From Actinokineospora iranica (GTDB taxonomy: Bacteria; Actinomycetota; Actinomycetes; Mycobacteriales; Pseudonocardiaceae), in NCBI RefSeq assembly GCF_900101685.1, contig NZ_FMZZ01000016.1, forward strand, positions 62,001 to 126,000: a stretch of DNA of 64,000 bases, written 5' to 3'. The notes beneath the pieces are model-generated. The model saw only the letters and a list, made by a program, of their open reading frames with translations. It was not told the origin of the DNA and did no database searches. Shown piece by piece: positions 36,936 to 47,200 of this stretch. Both the position numbers and the translations under genes were made by a program. How positions within the stretch are numbered: position 1 is the first letter of the stretch; each line of letters starts with the position of its first letter.

Positions 36936-38429
36936 ATGGGCAAGCTCATCCACACCGGTGTGGTGGTCGTCGGTACCGGGTTTTCCGGCATGGGCATGGC
37001 CATCCAGCTGCGTCGGGAACACCGCGACGACTTCGTCATCCTGGAGAAGGCCCAGGACTTCGGCGGCACCTGGCGGGACAACACCTACCCCGGGTGCGCC
37101 TGCGACATCCAGTCCCACATGTACTCCTTCTCCTTCGAGCAGAAGCCCGACTGGTCCCGCTCCTACGCCCCGCAGCCCGAGATCTGGCAGTACATGCGCG
37201 ACGTGGCAGCCAAGTGGGGCCTGGCCCGCTACACCCGCTTCGGCACCGAGGTGACCGGCGCCCGCTGGGACGAGGAGGAGAACCGCTGGCACGTGGCCAC
37301 CGGGACCGGCGACACCTACGTCGCCCAGTTCCTCGTGGCAGGCGTCGGCGCGCTGCACCTGCCGTCCATTCCGGAACTGCCCGGCATCGAGAAGTTCCAG
37401 GGCGCCGCGTTCCACTCGGCACAGTGGAACCACGACTTCGACCTGACCGGCAAGCGCGTCGCCGTCATCGGCACCGGAGCCAGCGCGATCCAGTTCGTGC
37501 CCCAGATCGCCCCCAAGGTCGCCGAGTTGACCCTGTTCCAGCGGACCGCGCCGTGGGTCATGCCCAAGCCGGACCACCCGATGCCCCCGTGGTCGCAGAA
37601 GGTCTTCGCCAAGATCCCCGGCGCCCAGCGCGGCTACCGGCACCTGCTGTACTGGATCAACGAGATGCGCGCCGTCGGCTTCAACGGCCACCAGGGCATC
37701 CTCAAGTACGCCTCCAAGCTGGCCGAGTGGAACATCAAGCGCTCGGTCAAGGACCCGGCCCTGGCCGCGAAGCTGACCCCCGACTACGTCATGGGCTGCA
37801 AACGCGTCCTGATCTCCAACGACTACTACCCGACGTTCAACCGCCCCAACGTCCACCTCGACACCGACGGCGTCGCCGAAGTGCGGGAAAACAGCGTCGT
37901 CGGCAAGGACGGCCGAGTCCACGAGGTCGACGCGATCATCTACGGCACCGGCTTCCACGTCACCGACTCGTTCGACTACCTGGACATCACCGGCCGCGAC
38001 GGCCGCGACCTGGCCAAGGAATGGCGCGACAACGGCATCAACACCCACATGGGCATCAATGTCGAGGGCTTCCCCAACCTGTTCTTCCTCCTAGGGCCCA
38101 ACACCGGCCTGGGCCACAACTCGGTCGTCTTCATGATCGAGTCCCAGATCCGCTACATCGCCAGCGCCCTGCGCCTGGTCGACCACCACGGCGCGGCAGC
38201 CCTCGACGTCCGCCGCGCGGCCCAAGACCGCTTCAACGCCGACATCCAGCGCAAACTCGCCGACGGAGTGTGGACCCAGGGCGGCTGCATGAGCTGGTAC
38301 CTCGACTCCCAGGGCGTCAACCGCACCATCTGGCCCGGCTTCACCTGGCGCTACTGGCTCCAGACCCGCAAGGTCGACCCGGCGGACTTCGAGCTCATCA
38401 CCCGCACCCGCGTCCCCGTCCCCGCCTGA
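36936..38429 (+). CDS. Flavin-containing monooxygenase, Baeyer-Villiger type
   Basis: The 497-residue protein has an FAD-binding Rossmann motif (VVVGTGFSGMGMAIQL) and the type I Baeyer-Villiger fingerprint FxGxxxHxxxW (FQGAAFHSAQWNHD, with Asn rather than Pro/Asp after the Trp). The NADPH motif is VAVIGTGASAIQF. It probably inserts oxygen next to a ketone or oxidises a heteroatom. The divergent TetR gene and the GGAGG ribosome site indicate an inducible catabolic or detoxifying enzyme. Similar mycobacterial enzymes act on lipophilic drugs and ketones. Confidence 0.92.
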   Translation: MGKLIHTGVVVVGTGFSGMGMAIQLRREHRDDFVILEKAQDFGGTWRDNTYPGCACDIQSHMYSFSFEQKPDWSRSYAPQPEIWQYMRDVAAKWGLARYTRFGTEVTGARWDEEENRWHVATGTGDTYVAQFLVAGVGALHLPSIPELPGIEKFQGAAFHSAQWNHDFDLTGKRVAVIGTGASAIQFVPQIAPKVAELTLFQRTAPWVMPKPDHPMPPWSQKVFAKIPGAQRGYRHLLYWINEMRAVGFNGHQGILKYASKLAEWNIKRSVKDPALAAKLTPDYVMGCKRVLISNDYYPTFNRPNVHLDTDGVAEVRENSVVGKDGRVHEVDAIIYGTGFHVTDSFDYLDITGRDGRDLAKEWRDNGINTHMGINVEGFPNLFFLLGPNTGLGHNSVVFMIESQIRYIASALRLVDHHGAAALDVRRAAQDRFNADIQRKLADGVWTQGGCMSWYLDSQGVNRTIWPGFTWRYWLQTRKVDPADFELITRTRVPVPA

Positions 38430-38942
38430 CCACCCCCACGGTGCCCCGGGCTGCCCAGGCCTGCCCGCCAAGCTCCCCCGAGGCGCCAGTGATCGCGAGT
38501 TATCCACAGGCCCGGCGCACTCTCTTCCCTGCGCTGACCTGCGGCGATAGGATGGATCAGGGATGGTCCCCCAGGGAGGGTGGGCTTTGCGGTGGGGGGC
38601 GGTGGGGGCGGCGAAACAGGTCAGGGCGGGGCTGTTCAGAGCACACCTGCCCTCCTAGCAACCGCCCCGGCCCTGCCCGGTGCCACATGGAGCAGGACAG
38701 CACCCCCCACTCACCTGCCAACCACACCCGGCCCTGCCAGGCTTTGCGGGGAGCGGGACAGGGCACCCCGCCCCCGCAAAGCCTGGGCCTGCCAGGTGTT
38801 CGATGGGTGCGGGACAGCAAACCCGAGCACTTGCCAGGCCGCACGGCCCCTGCCAGCAACCCCCGACAGCCAGCGCAGCCAGCGCAGAGCCAGCCCAGCC
38901 AGAGCACAAGGCCCGCCGCCACCAGCGACGGGCCAAGAGCCC
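38430..38942. repeat. Intergenic region with imperfect ~60-bp repeats
   Basis: No convincing gene lies in these 513 bp. Three imperfect copies, about 60 bp apart, share CCGGCCCTGCC..GG followed after about 10 bp by GG.GCGGGACAG (near 38667, 38729 and 38785). They could form hairpin-rich RNA in either direction. The rest is G- or C-homopolymeric. A 12-bp match to the CRISPR repeat (GCGGGGCTGTTC, 38626-38637) is judged coincidental. Confidence 0.45.
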
Positions 38943-39428
38943 TCAGTCCAGCTCAGACCCAGCTAACTCACGCAACCGGCTGATCAAGTCGATCGTCTCC
39001 ATCCCGCACAGCGCCGCGAGCTGTTCAAGCGCAGCGATATCCAAGTGGACATCCGCTGGCCCCTGTTGAGGATCGTGTTCCAACAGCCGCTCAGCCGCCC
39101 ACCGTCGCAATGGCAACAGCTCCGGTCTCGGGTCTCGCACGGCCCGGTGCAGGTTGACCCGCACCCGGCCGATCGAGGTGCCCGCGAACGCCCGGTCGTG
39201 CACCCTCGCCATGAGGTCGTGGGGCAGCGCGTCGAGGGCGACGCAGATTTCCACGAACCGGACGACAGAGCACTGTCGGGTTCCCAACTCATACGTTGCC
39301 AGGGTCTGCAGCGAGATGTCGCTTTGCAGCCTGCCGTTCAACTCCTTGCGAGTCCACCCCCGCTGTTTGCGCAACCGTCGGATCTCGTCTCCGAGAATCC
39401 GCTGGTAGTTCGACACATCGATCCGCAC
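38943..39428 (-). CDS. XRE-type HTH regulator
   Basis: The 161-residue protein begins RIDVSNYQRILGDEIRRLRK with an HTH of the kind QRGWTRKELNGRL..., LQTLATYELGTRQCS, FVEICVALDALPHDL. It is followed by a domain ending in LEQLAALCGMETIDLISRL. GTG 39428 is favoured because GAGGGG lies about six bases before it. Actinomycetes carry many copies of this short regulator, probably involved in development. It stands between the repeat region and the LCP gene. Confidence 0.82.
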   Translation of the reverse strand: MRIDVSNYQRILGDEIRRLRKQRGWTRKELNGRLQSDISLQTLATYELGTRQCSVVRFVEICVALDALPHDLMARVHDRAFAGTSIGRVRVNLHRAVRDPRPELLPLRRWAAERLLEHDPQQGPADVHLDIAALEQLAALCGMETIDLISRLRELAGSELD

Positions 39429-39580
39429 GCTCGCCCCTCTCGACCGGCAACTCGGCCGCTGGCCAGTGCCCACACAGGAGGAAGCAACTAACCCGCCCGC
39501 TCTTACGCGAGTTGGTGCCGAATTGCTCCGATAGGGTGATGTCGCGGGCTGAACTCAGGCAGATTGGTGCGACTTCGGGG

Positions 39581-41560
39581 TCAGTTGACGCACACCGGGC
39601 CGGGCTGCTGGGCGCGGGCGGGCGCGCCGAGGTCCAGTGCGGGTGTGCGCGCGAGACGGTCGCCCTGGCTGGTCGTGGTGAAGTCCTTGCCGAGTAGGAC
39701 GGTGACGGTGCCCTTGGTGAGCTTGGTGTCCGGTTCGACGGTGATGTCGTCGCCGAGGGCCTTGGCGACCGAGTCCGCGCTGGACTTCTCGCCGGTCGCG
39801 TAGCGGACGACGGACTTGGCGCGGGTCGTCGCGTTGCCGGTCTCCCCGGTTTTGAAGCCCTGCGCGGTCAGGGAGTCGGCGACCTCCGCGGCGAGGCCGG
39901 TGCGGCCGGAGGCGTTGAGGACGGTCACGGTCGGCTTGCCCGCGGACGCTTCCGACGAAGGCGGGGTGGTTCCCGAGGACGGGGCGGGGGGCGGGGCGCT
40001 GCCGCCGAGCAGGCCCTGCATGAACGAGCGGACCTGCTGCGGGTCGATCTGCACGGCCTTGCCGTCGCTGGGGGTGTCGAGGTCGATGGTGCCGTGCGGG
40101 ATGGTCTTGAAGGCGATGTTGCCGCCGGTCACGCTCATCATCTGCTGGGCGAACCGCATGATGTCCCACTGGTCGTCCAGCACGACCGATTTCTTGATCG
40201 CCTCCTGGAGCTTGCCCAGCGTCGCCGACCCGGGGGTGAGCACGTCCTGGGAGAACACCTTCTTGGCCATCGCGCCCATGAACACCTGCTGGCGCACGAT
40301 ACGGTCGATGTCGCCGTTGGTCAGCCCGTGCCGCTGCCGGACGAAGGCCAGCGCGGCCGCGCCCTGCAGGTTCTGCGGGCCGGCGGGGAAGTTCGCCCCG
40401 GAGTAGGTGTCCTTGACCGCCTTGTTCAGGCAGACGTCGATGCCGCCGATGGCGTTGGTGATGTCGAAGAAGCCGAGCAGGTTGACCTCGGCGTAGTGGT
40501 CGATGGAGGCGCCGGTGAGCTTGCTGATGGTGGCGACCAGGCTCTTGGCGCCCTCCTTGTTGGACTCCACTTCGAGCTTGCGCTCGTCGCTCACGCCTTC
40601 CTTCTGCAGCCGGGCGCGCGCGTCCAGCTTGGCCCTGCCGTACGCGGAGTTGATTTTGTGCTTGCCCTGCCCGGGGATGTCCACGTAGGAGTCGCGCGGG
40701 ATGGAGATGCCGACCGCCTTGCCGCCGTCGTTCGGGATTCTGATCATGATCAGCGTGTCGGTGTTGACCTCGCCGTCGAACTTGCCCGCGTTGAGCATCG
40801 CGAGCTGCTCCTTCGACAGCGGGTTGCCCTGCGCGTCGGTGCGGCTGTCCATCCCGACCATGAGGATGTCGATGGCGCCGTCGGCGGGGCGCTCGTTCAG
40901 CGGCGCCAGGACGTCGGCGGTGGTGAGGTCGTTGGCGAACGAGTCGGCGAGGCGCCAGTAGTACCCGGTGGTCGCCAGGACCGTCGCGGACAGCAGGCTC
41001 ACGAAGACCTTCCGACCGGTTCCTTTGCGTTCCTCCGGGACGGGCCGCGGCCGGGCCGCGGGCCGCGCGCGGGGCGCGACCCGTTCGGTGGGGGCGGCCG
41101 CGGCGGCCCGGGGACGCGCGGCGCCGCGCTCGGGCCGGGGACGGCGGACCGGGTCGCGTGTCCCCGCCGGGGCCTCGGCGCGGGCGGGCCGGGCGGCGGG
41201 CGGAAGCGGGGCGTCGCGGTCCCGGCGGGCGGACCTGCCGGGAGCGGCTGCGCCTGCCCGTCGGGGATCGGCGCGCGGGTCCCGCCGGGCTTCGGCGCGG
41301 GGGTCGGCGCGGCGCGGATCGGCGCGCTTGGGGTCGCGCTTGGGGTCGATCCGGTTGGGGTCGGCGCGGCGCGGGTCCAGCCGGGCGGGGTCGGCCCGGT
41401 TCGGCCGGGGGACCTCCCGGTCGGGGCGAGCCGGGCGCGGCGGACGGGGAGCCTCGGGGCGCTGGGGGCGCGGCACGTCGCGGTCGGGCCGGGGCGCGTT
41501 CCGGTCGCCCGGCCTGCCCTGCCCGCCGCGCCTGCCTGGCTCCGGCGGCCGGTACTCCAC
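39581..41560 (-). CDS. LytR-CpsA-Psr family cell-wall glycopolymer ligase
   Basis: LCP enzymes attach arabinogalactan or teichoic-type polymers to peptidoglycan. The 659-residue protein has a 180-residue basic, Pro-rich cytosolic tail, a membrane helix (residues 184-202) and the LCP domain (VGMDSRTDAQG, NTDTLIMIRIPNDGGKAV, SIPRDSYVDIPG, YAEVNLLGFF, FVRQRHGLTNGDIDRIVRQQ). A C-terminal LytR_C domain follows (PTVTVLNASGRTGLAAEVAD) and ends near QGDRLARTP. The tail contains repeated RADP/RRDP words and may be a site for kinase or septal-protein interaction. GTG 41560 follows GGAGG. Confidence 0.93.
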   Translation of the reverse strand: MEYRPPEPGRRGGQGRPGDRNAPRPDRDVPRPQRPEAPRPPRPARPDREVPRPNRADPARLDPRRADPNRIDPKRDPKRADPRRADPRAEARRDPRADPRRAGAAAPGRSARRDRDAPLPPAARPARAEAPAGTRDPVRRPRPERGAARPRAAAAAPTERVAPRARPAARPRPVPEERKGTGRKVFVSLLSATVLATTGYYWRLADSFANDLTTADVLAPLNERPADGAIDILMVGMDSRTDAQGNPLSKEQLAMLNAGKFDGEVNTDTLIMIRIPNDGGKAVGISIPRDSYVDIPGQGKHKINSAYGRAKLDARARLQKEGVSDERKLEVESNKEGAKSLVATISKLTGASIDHYAEVNLLGFFDITNAIGGIDVCLNKAVKDTYSGANFPAGPQNLQGAAALAFVRQRHGLTNGDIDRIVRQQVFMGAMAKKVFSQDVLTPGSATLGKLQEAIKKSVVLDDQWDIMRFAQQMMSVTGGNIAFKTIPHGTIDLDTPSDGKAVQIDPQQVRSFMQGLLGGSAPPPAPSSGTTPPSSEASAGKPTVTVLNASGRTGLAAEVADSLTAQGFKTGETGNATTRAKSVVRYATGEKSSADSVAKALGDDITVEPDTKLTKGTVTVLLGKDFTTTSQGDRLARTPALDLGAPARAQQPGPVCVN

Positions 41561-41713
41561 GCCTGCTCCTCCCTGTCGGGTGCGGATGTCTCCACGGGCG
41601 GCGCACCACTTCCCGACACGATAGAGACGCCGGTGACCGCTTTCAGGTTGTTTCCTAGACTGGCATATGCCGGATCGACGGCTGCCACGCAGCTGTCCGC
41701 CGACCCCGCCGGG

Positions 41714-43927
41714 TCAGCCGCCGGGGCTCTCCCCGGCCGGTGCGGGCACCGGTGACCTGCGCGGATACCACCGGAGCGGCACCGCGCAGGCGACCGCGGC
41801 GACCACCGCGACGGCGATGGTCGCGCCGTGCGCGGTGACCGCCGTCCCACTGACCGTGGTGATCATCGGCGGCACGCAGGCCACCGCGGTCAGCAGCCAC
41901 GGCCACGGCGTGGCCGCGGTCCCGATCCGCACCGAGTGCAGCAGGTACCAGCCCAGCAGCAGGTGGATGATGCTGGCCATCGGGTCGAGCGGCACGCCGA
42001 GCAGCACCACGCCCGCGGCGCCGCCGGTGAGCCCGGTGACGGCGAACCCGACGATCCCCGCCGCCCCGTACCCGGTGCCCAGCGCCGCGGCCACCGAGTC
42101 GAGCCGCCCGCGCTGCCCGCCCGCGGCGAGGGCGCCCGGCTCGACCGTCGAGCGCCACTCGAACAGCAGGAACGCCAACGCGGTCGGCACCCCCAGCAGC
42201 GACAGCGCCAGCAGGGTGCTCGGCCGGGCCAGCCAGTCGACCGCCGCCGTGCTCGGCAGGCCCGCGCTGCGCGCCGCGCCGATCAGCCCGGCCACCAGCA
42301 GCATCGCGAGCAGGTAGACGAGGTAGACCGTCATCGGGGCGGACCGTACGAACCGCACCGCCCGCGCCGCCCGGCCGCGGGCGACCGCCCGCAGGCCCGC
42401 CGGTCCGGGCAGCGCCACCAGGCACACCTGGACGAGGCCGATGAGCAGCACCCCCAGCGCGGACGGCACGAAACTCGGCGTCCCGGCAGGCTCGGCGATC
42501 AGCTCCCGGGAGTGGCCCGCGACCGCGGCCAGCAGCACCAGGCACGTCAGCGCCGCGGCGGCCACCGATGCCAGCAGCGGGCGCGGCAGCCGGTCGAACG
42601 TCCCGTCGGCGTAGTGGAACGCGAGCTGCCCGAACAGCGCCGCGAGCATGATCCCGCCTGCGTAGGCCGCGGCCGACCCGGAGCCGAACAGCCCCAGCCC
42701 GGCGATGGCGGCCGCCTGGGCGACCGGCGTGGCCACCGGCGCGTGCCGGTGCAGCCAGTGCAGGACCGGTGTCGCGCCCACCACCAGCAGGTACAGCCCG
42801 AGCAGCCACAACGGCTGGGCGACCAGCCTGCCGAAGGTGTCCACGGCCGCGTCGGAGGCATCGAGCAGGTCCAGCGACAGCGGCACCACCAGCCACGCGG
42901 TGACGAACGCCAGCACCGGCCGGATCAGCCAGCACACCCGGCCAGCCAGGTAGCCGCCGTAGCCGGTGCCCCGCGCCCGCGCGGCCTGCCAGGCCAGCAG
43001 GTTCGAGTTGCCGCCCGCGAAGAAGAACAGCGGCACCAGTTGCAGCAGCCAGGTCAGCGGCCACAGCGTCGACGCGGGCACGGCCAGCAGCGGCGCGAGC
43101 GCCAGCGCCGACTCGGCCAGCACCACCCCGCCGAGGCTCACCACCCGCAGGAAACCCAGATAGGCGGCCCGGTCGCCGTCCCGCTCGGGCAGATCCAACG
43201 GCGCCGCGCGGGGAACGCCGGGGCGCCGCCGGGCGAACGCGGGCACCCGCACCGCGAGCAGCACGACCACCACCAGCAGCGCCACCGCCCAGGTCCCGAT
43301 CGGCTCCGGCCGCGGCGGGCCCCAGCGCTGGTGCCACGAGTTGGCCACCAGGCCCGCGGAGAACAGCGAGGCCACCATCCGGCAGGTGCCAGCCGACCCG
43401 CGCGGGTTGATCTCGCACTGCGCGCGCATGTCGTGGGAGAGCCGCTCGTCGAGCTTGCGCCGGGGCTCCGCGCCCAGCGGCTGCCCCTTGGCCGAGGCGT
43501 AGCGGAGCAGGTCGTAGCCCAGGTCGTGCGCCTTGCACCCGGCCGAGTAGTCCCAGCGGGTGTCGTCGTCGCCCCACGGGGTGGAGCAGCCGCCGTCGGC
43601 GTGCACCGCGCGCGTCGTCCCGTCCGGCGCCGTCACCCGGCCGGGTACGACACCGGTGACCTGGGTGAAGTCCGCGGGCAGGGCGGTGATCGGGTCGCGG
43701 CCCGCGCGCGGGTCGAGCAGCGCGTCGATCGCGGCGGCGGCCTGGGCGACCGATCCGGTCGGCGCGCGCTCAGGCGGCTCGGGCGAGCGGGACGCGACGA
43801 CCCCGTACCCGGCCGCGGCCAGCACCACCAGCGCCAGCCAGCCGAGCCTGCCGCGCAGTCGGACCCGGCTCCACGACCGGTCCACTTCAGTTCGCGACAG
43901 CCGCGACGACGAAGACTTCGACTTCAT
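41714..43927 (-). CDS. Prokaryotic phospholipase A2 domain fused to a multispanning membrane domain
   Basis: The 737-residue protein has an N-terminal anchor helix (residues about 28-45). An extracellular domain (about 60-205) follows, with the prokaryotic phospholipase A2 pattern: GGCSTPWGD, then WDYSAGCKAHDLGYDLLRY with the catalytic His134-Asp135, and cysteines 114, 131, 171 and 182 for disulphides. After it come about twelve membrane helices. FFFAGGNSNLLAWQAAR...YLAGRVCWLIRP resembles acyltransferase-3 (OafA-like) proteins. If both halves work, acyl chains released from phospholipid could be transferred or remodelled at the outer face of the membrane; this is inference. I know of no named family with this architecture. 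Confidence 0.75.
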   Translation of the reverse strand: MKSKSSSSRLSRTEVDRSWSRVRLRGRLGWLALVVLAAAGYGVVASRSPEPPERAPTGSVAQAAAAIDALLDPRAGRDPITALPADFTQVTGVVPGRVTAPDGTTRAVHADGGCSTPWGDDDTRWDYSAGCKAHDLGYDLLRYASAKGQPLGAEPRRKLDERLSHDMRAQCEINPRGSAGTCRMVASLFSAGLVANSWHQRWGPPRPEPIGTWAVALLVVVVLLAVRVPAFARRRPGVPRAAPLDLPERDGDRAAYLGFLRVVSLGGVVLAESALALAPLLAVPASTLWPLTWLLQLVPLFFFAGGNSNLLAWQAARARGTGYGGYLAGRVCWLIRPVLAFVTAWLVVPLSLDLLDASDAAVDTFGRLVAQPLWLLGLYLLVVGATPVLHWLHRHAPVATPVAQAAAIAGLGLFGSGSAAAYAGGIMLAALFGQLAFHYADGTFDRLPRPLLASVAAAALTCLVLLAAVAGHSRELIAEPAGTPSFVPSALGVLLIGLVQVCLVALPGPAGLRAVARGRAARAVRFVRSAPMTVYLVYLLAMLLVAGLIGAARSAGLPSTAAVDWLARPSTLLALSLLGVPTALAFLLFEWRSTVEPGALAAGGQRGRLDSVAAALGTGYGAAGIVGFAVTGLTGGAAGVVLLGVPLDPMASIIHLLLGWYLLHSVRIGTAATPWPWLLTAVACVPPMITTVSGTAVTAHGATIAVAVVAAVACAVPLRWYPRRSPVPAPAGESPGG

Positions 43928-44282
43928 CCGGCAAAGGCCATCGCCCGCACTTCTGCCCCCACCCGGGGAAGGCTACCGGTGACCGGACGGTGACTGACCG
44001 CTTGGGATCGGAGAACCGGGGGGCGTGGCACGGCGTACCCCCAGGACGCCGCGCCACGATCGAGCCCCCCGGTTCGATCCCCCCCATTGCCCCCCGAGTG
44101 GACACGTTACGGGCTGGTACTGGCAGCAGGCCTGTACTCCTCGCGGCAGTCTTCCGGCGGTGCCGAAGCGGCCCCCACCTGGGCCTATGACTGGGCCATT
44201 TGCATTAAGATGCACAACCGGCAAGTCTGTACCGAGAAGGCGGCAAGTCGCCCGGCCACGCTCGGCCGGGGAAGGGGGCCAG
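43928..44282. promoter_or_regulatory. Divergent intergenic region with TGCAT palindrome
   Basis: This 355-bp gap between the PLA2-fusion gene and the SARP regulator contains no credible gene. Its most AT-rich part (44195-44216) holds TGCAT-TAAG-ATGCA, a short inverted repeat overlapping a possible -10 (TTAAGAT). It may be the promoter or operator of the regulator. The remainder is C- and G-rich and featureless. Confidence 0.4.
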
Positions 44283-47200
44283 ATGCTCGTCCCGCCCGGC
44301 TCGTTCGGCGAGAATCTGCGCTCGCACCGGAGCAGGGTGGGGCTGACCCAGCAGCAGCTCGCCGAGCGCTCCGGGGTGAGCATCCGCGCGCTGCGCTATA
44401 TCGAGCGCGGCGAGGTGGGGATGCCCCGGGCGGACTCGGTCCGCAGGCTCGCCGAGGCGCTGGGCGTCGAGCCGGAGACCCTGGCCCAGTCGGGCCCGCC
44501 GCGGGCGCGGCCCAGTGGCGCCCCGCAGCTTCGGCTCAGCGTCCTGGGCCCGTTCACCGTCGCCCACGGCGAGCGCGCCCTTGAGGTCGGCGCCCTCAAG
44601 CAGCGGTCCCTGCTGGCCCTGCTCGCGCTGCACCCGAACCGGCCGGTGGGCCGCGAGGAGATCATCGACGTCCTGTGGGGCGAGAGCCCGCCGGACAGCT
44701 GCCTCGGCCTGGTCCACACCTACGCGTCCCGGTTGCGCCGAGCCCTGGTGTCGGCCAGCCGACGCCACGCCGGGGTCATCGTGTCCACCCCGAACGGCTA
44801 CCGGCTCACGGTCAAGGCCGACCAGTTGGACCTGGTGCGGTTCGACGGCCTCGCCGCCCGCGCCCGCGAGATCCGCGCGACCGACCCCGACGCCGCGGCC
44901 GACCTGCTCGACGAGGCCCTGGCCTGCTGGCGCGGCCCGGTCCTGGCCGACCTGCCCGGCAGGCTGCGCAGGCACCCGACCGCGGTGGCCGTCGCCGCCC
45001 GCAGGCGCGAGGCCGCCCTCGCCCACGCCGACATCGCCCTGGCCCTGGGCAGGCACGCGCGGGTGGTCGCCAACATCCGCGGCCTCGCCCACGAGGAGCC
45101 GCTGCACGAGGGCCTGCACGCCCGCCTGATGCTCGGCCTGGCCGGGACCGGCGAGCAGGCCGAGGCGCTGCGCGTGTTCTCCGACATCCGCACCCGCCTG
45201 GACGAGGAACTCGGCGTCGAGCCCGGCCTGGAGATCCAGGACGCGCACCTGCGGGTGCTGCGCGACCGCCCGGCCGCCCCCGCCGCGCCCGAGCCGATCG
45301 CCGCCCGCCCACCCGCGCAGCTGCCAGCGGAGACCCCCGGGTTCGTCGGCCGCGCCGCCCCGCTGGCGGGCCTGGACAAGCTGCTCGACCGGCTCGACGG
45401 GCACCCGGGCGTGGTGATCGTGGCGCTCTCGGGCACCGCGGGCGTCGGCAAGACCGCCCTGGCGCTGCGCTGGGCGCACCGCGCGCGCGAGCGGTTCCCC
45501 GACGGCCAGCTCAGCGTCAACCTGCACGGCTACGCCTCCGGCAGCACCCCGCTGACCACGCACGAGGTGCTGGTCCGCTTCCTGCACGCGCTCGGCGTCG
45601 CCCCGGAACGCGTCCCGGCCGACACCGACGAGGCCGCCGGGCTCTACCGGACCCTGCTCACCGGCAAACGCGTCCTGGTGCTGCTGGACAACGCAGCCAC
45701 CGCCGAGCAGGTCCGCCCGCTGCTGCCCGGCTCGTCCGGCTGCCTGGTGCTGGTCACCAGCCGCGACCGGCTCACCGGCCTCACCGCCCAGGACGGCGCC
45801 CACCAGCTCCCGCTCGACGTCCTCGACGCCGACGAGGCCGTCGACCTGCTCGGCAGGCTCGTCGGCGTCGGCCGGATGCGCCGCGAGCCGGACGCCGCGG
45901 CCGAGATGGCCGCCATCTGCGGGCACCTGCCGCTGGCGCTGCGCATCGCCGGGGCCAACCTGGCGATCCGGCCGCTGATCAGCATCGCCGACTACACCCG
46001 TGAGCTGCGCGAACGCGGGCGCATCGCCGGGCTCGCCGTCGCGGGCGACGAGTCCGGCGCGGTGCGGGCCGCCTTCGACCTGTCCTACGAGAAGCTCACC
46101 CCGGCCGCGCGCAGGCTGTTCCGGCTGCTCGGCGCGCTGCCCGGCACCGACGTCGACGCCGCGGCCGCGGCCGCGCTGAGCGGCCTGCCGCCCACCGACG
46201 CCGCGCGGCTGCTGCGCGTGCTCGACCACGGCAACCTCATCCGCGAGCACTCCCGCGGCCGCTACACCTTCCACGACCTGCTCCGCGAATACGCCTCCGA
46301 CCGCGCCGCCGCCGAGGACACCGAAGCCGACCGGGTCGCCGCCGTGGTCGCCCTGTTCGACCACTACCTGCGCGAGATCGAGACGCACAGCGCGATCCTG
46401 TGGCGGGTCGGCGCGGCCGCCCCGGAGCCGGGCGCGGAAGACCGGGCCATCGCCTGGCTCGACGCGGAGCGGGCCAACCTGGTCGCCGCCGCGGTCGCCG
46501 CCCCCGGCCTGGGCCTGCACCGCTACTCGTGGCGTTTCGCCGAGGCGCTGCGGCCGTACTTCTGGAACCGCGGCCACGGCGCAGAGGGCATCGCCGTCGG
46601 CCAGGCCGCCCTCGCCGCGGCCAGGGGAGCCGACGACGTCGACGCCGAGGCGTCGGTGCGCGACCTGCTCGGCGCGATCCACACCAACCTCAGCGACTAC
46701 GTCACGGCCATCGAGCACCACCGCTGGGCGCTGGAGTTGGCCCAGGGCACCGGCAACCGCATCGTCGAGGCGTCCGCCCTGCACAACCTCGGCCGCGCCC
46801 ACTCCCAACTCGGCCAGCCCGCGCAGGCCTCGGCGTTCTACGAGCAGGCGCTGGAGCTCAACCGCATGATCGGCAACCGGTTCGGCGAAGCGGGGGCGCT
46901 GCACTATCTGGGCGGCGCCGCGCTGTCCCTGGGCAGGCCGCAGGACGCGATCGAACGGCACACCAACGCGCTGGAGCTGAGCACCCGCATCGGCCACCGG
47001 CACGTCCAGGCCGCCGCCTGCCAGGGCCTGGGCCTGGCCCTCTGGGCAATGGGCGACCTACCCCGCGCCGCCCAGCGCTACCGCGAGGCGTTGGCCATCT
47101 GCCGCCGCTACGGCTACCGCCACGGCGAAGTCAGTATGCTCATCTGCCTCGCGGAGACAGGCTGCGACGCGGGCGACTACGCGGCGGCCGCGGCCCAAGT

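Noticed and set aside
38626-38637. 12-bp match to the 3' part of the CRISPR repeat (GCGGGGCTGTTC)
   Set aside because: It is single, without the rest of the repeat or any periodic partner; chance in GC-rich DNA.
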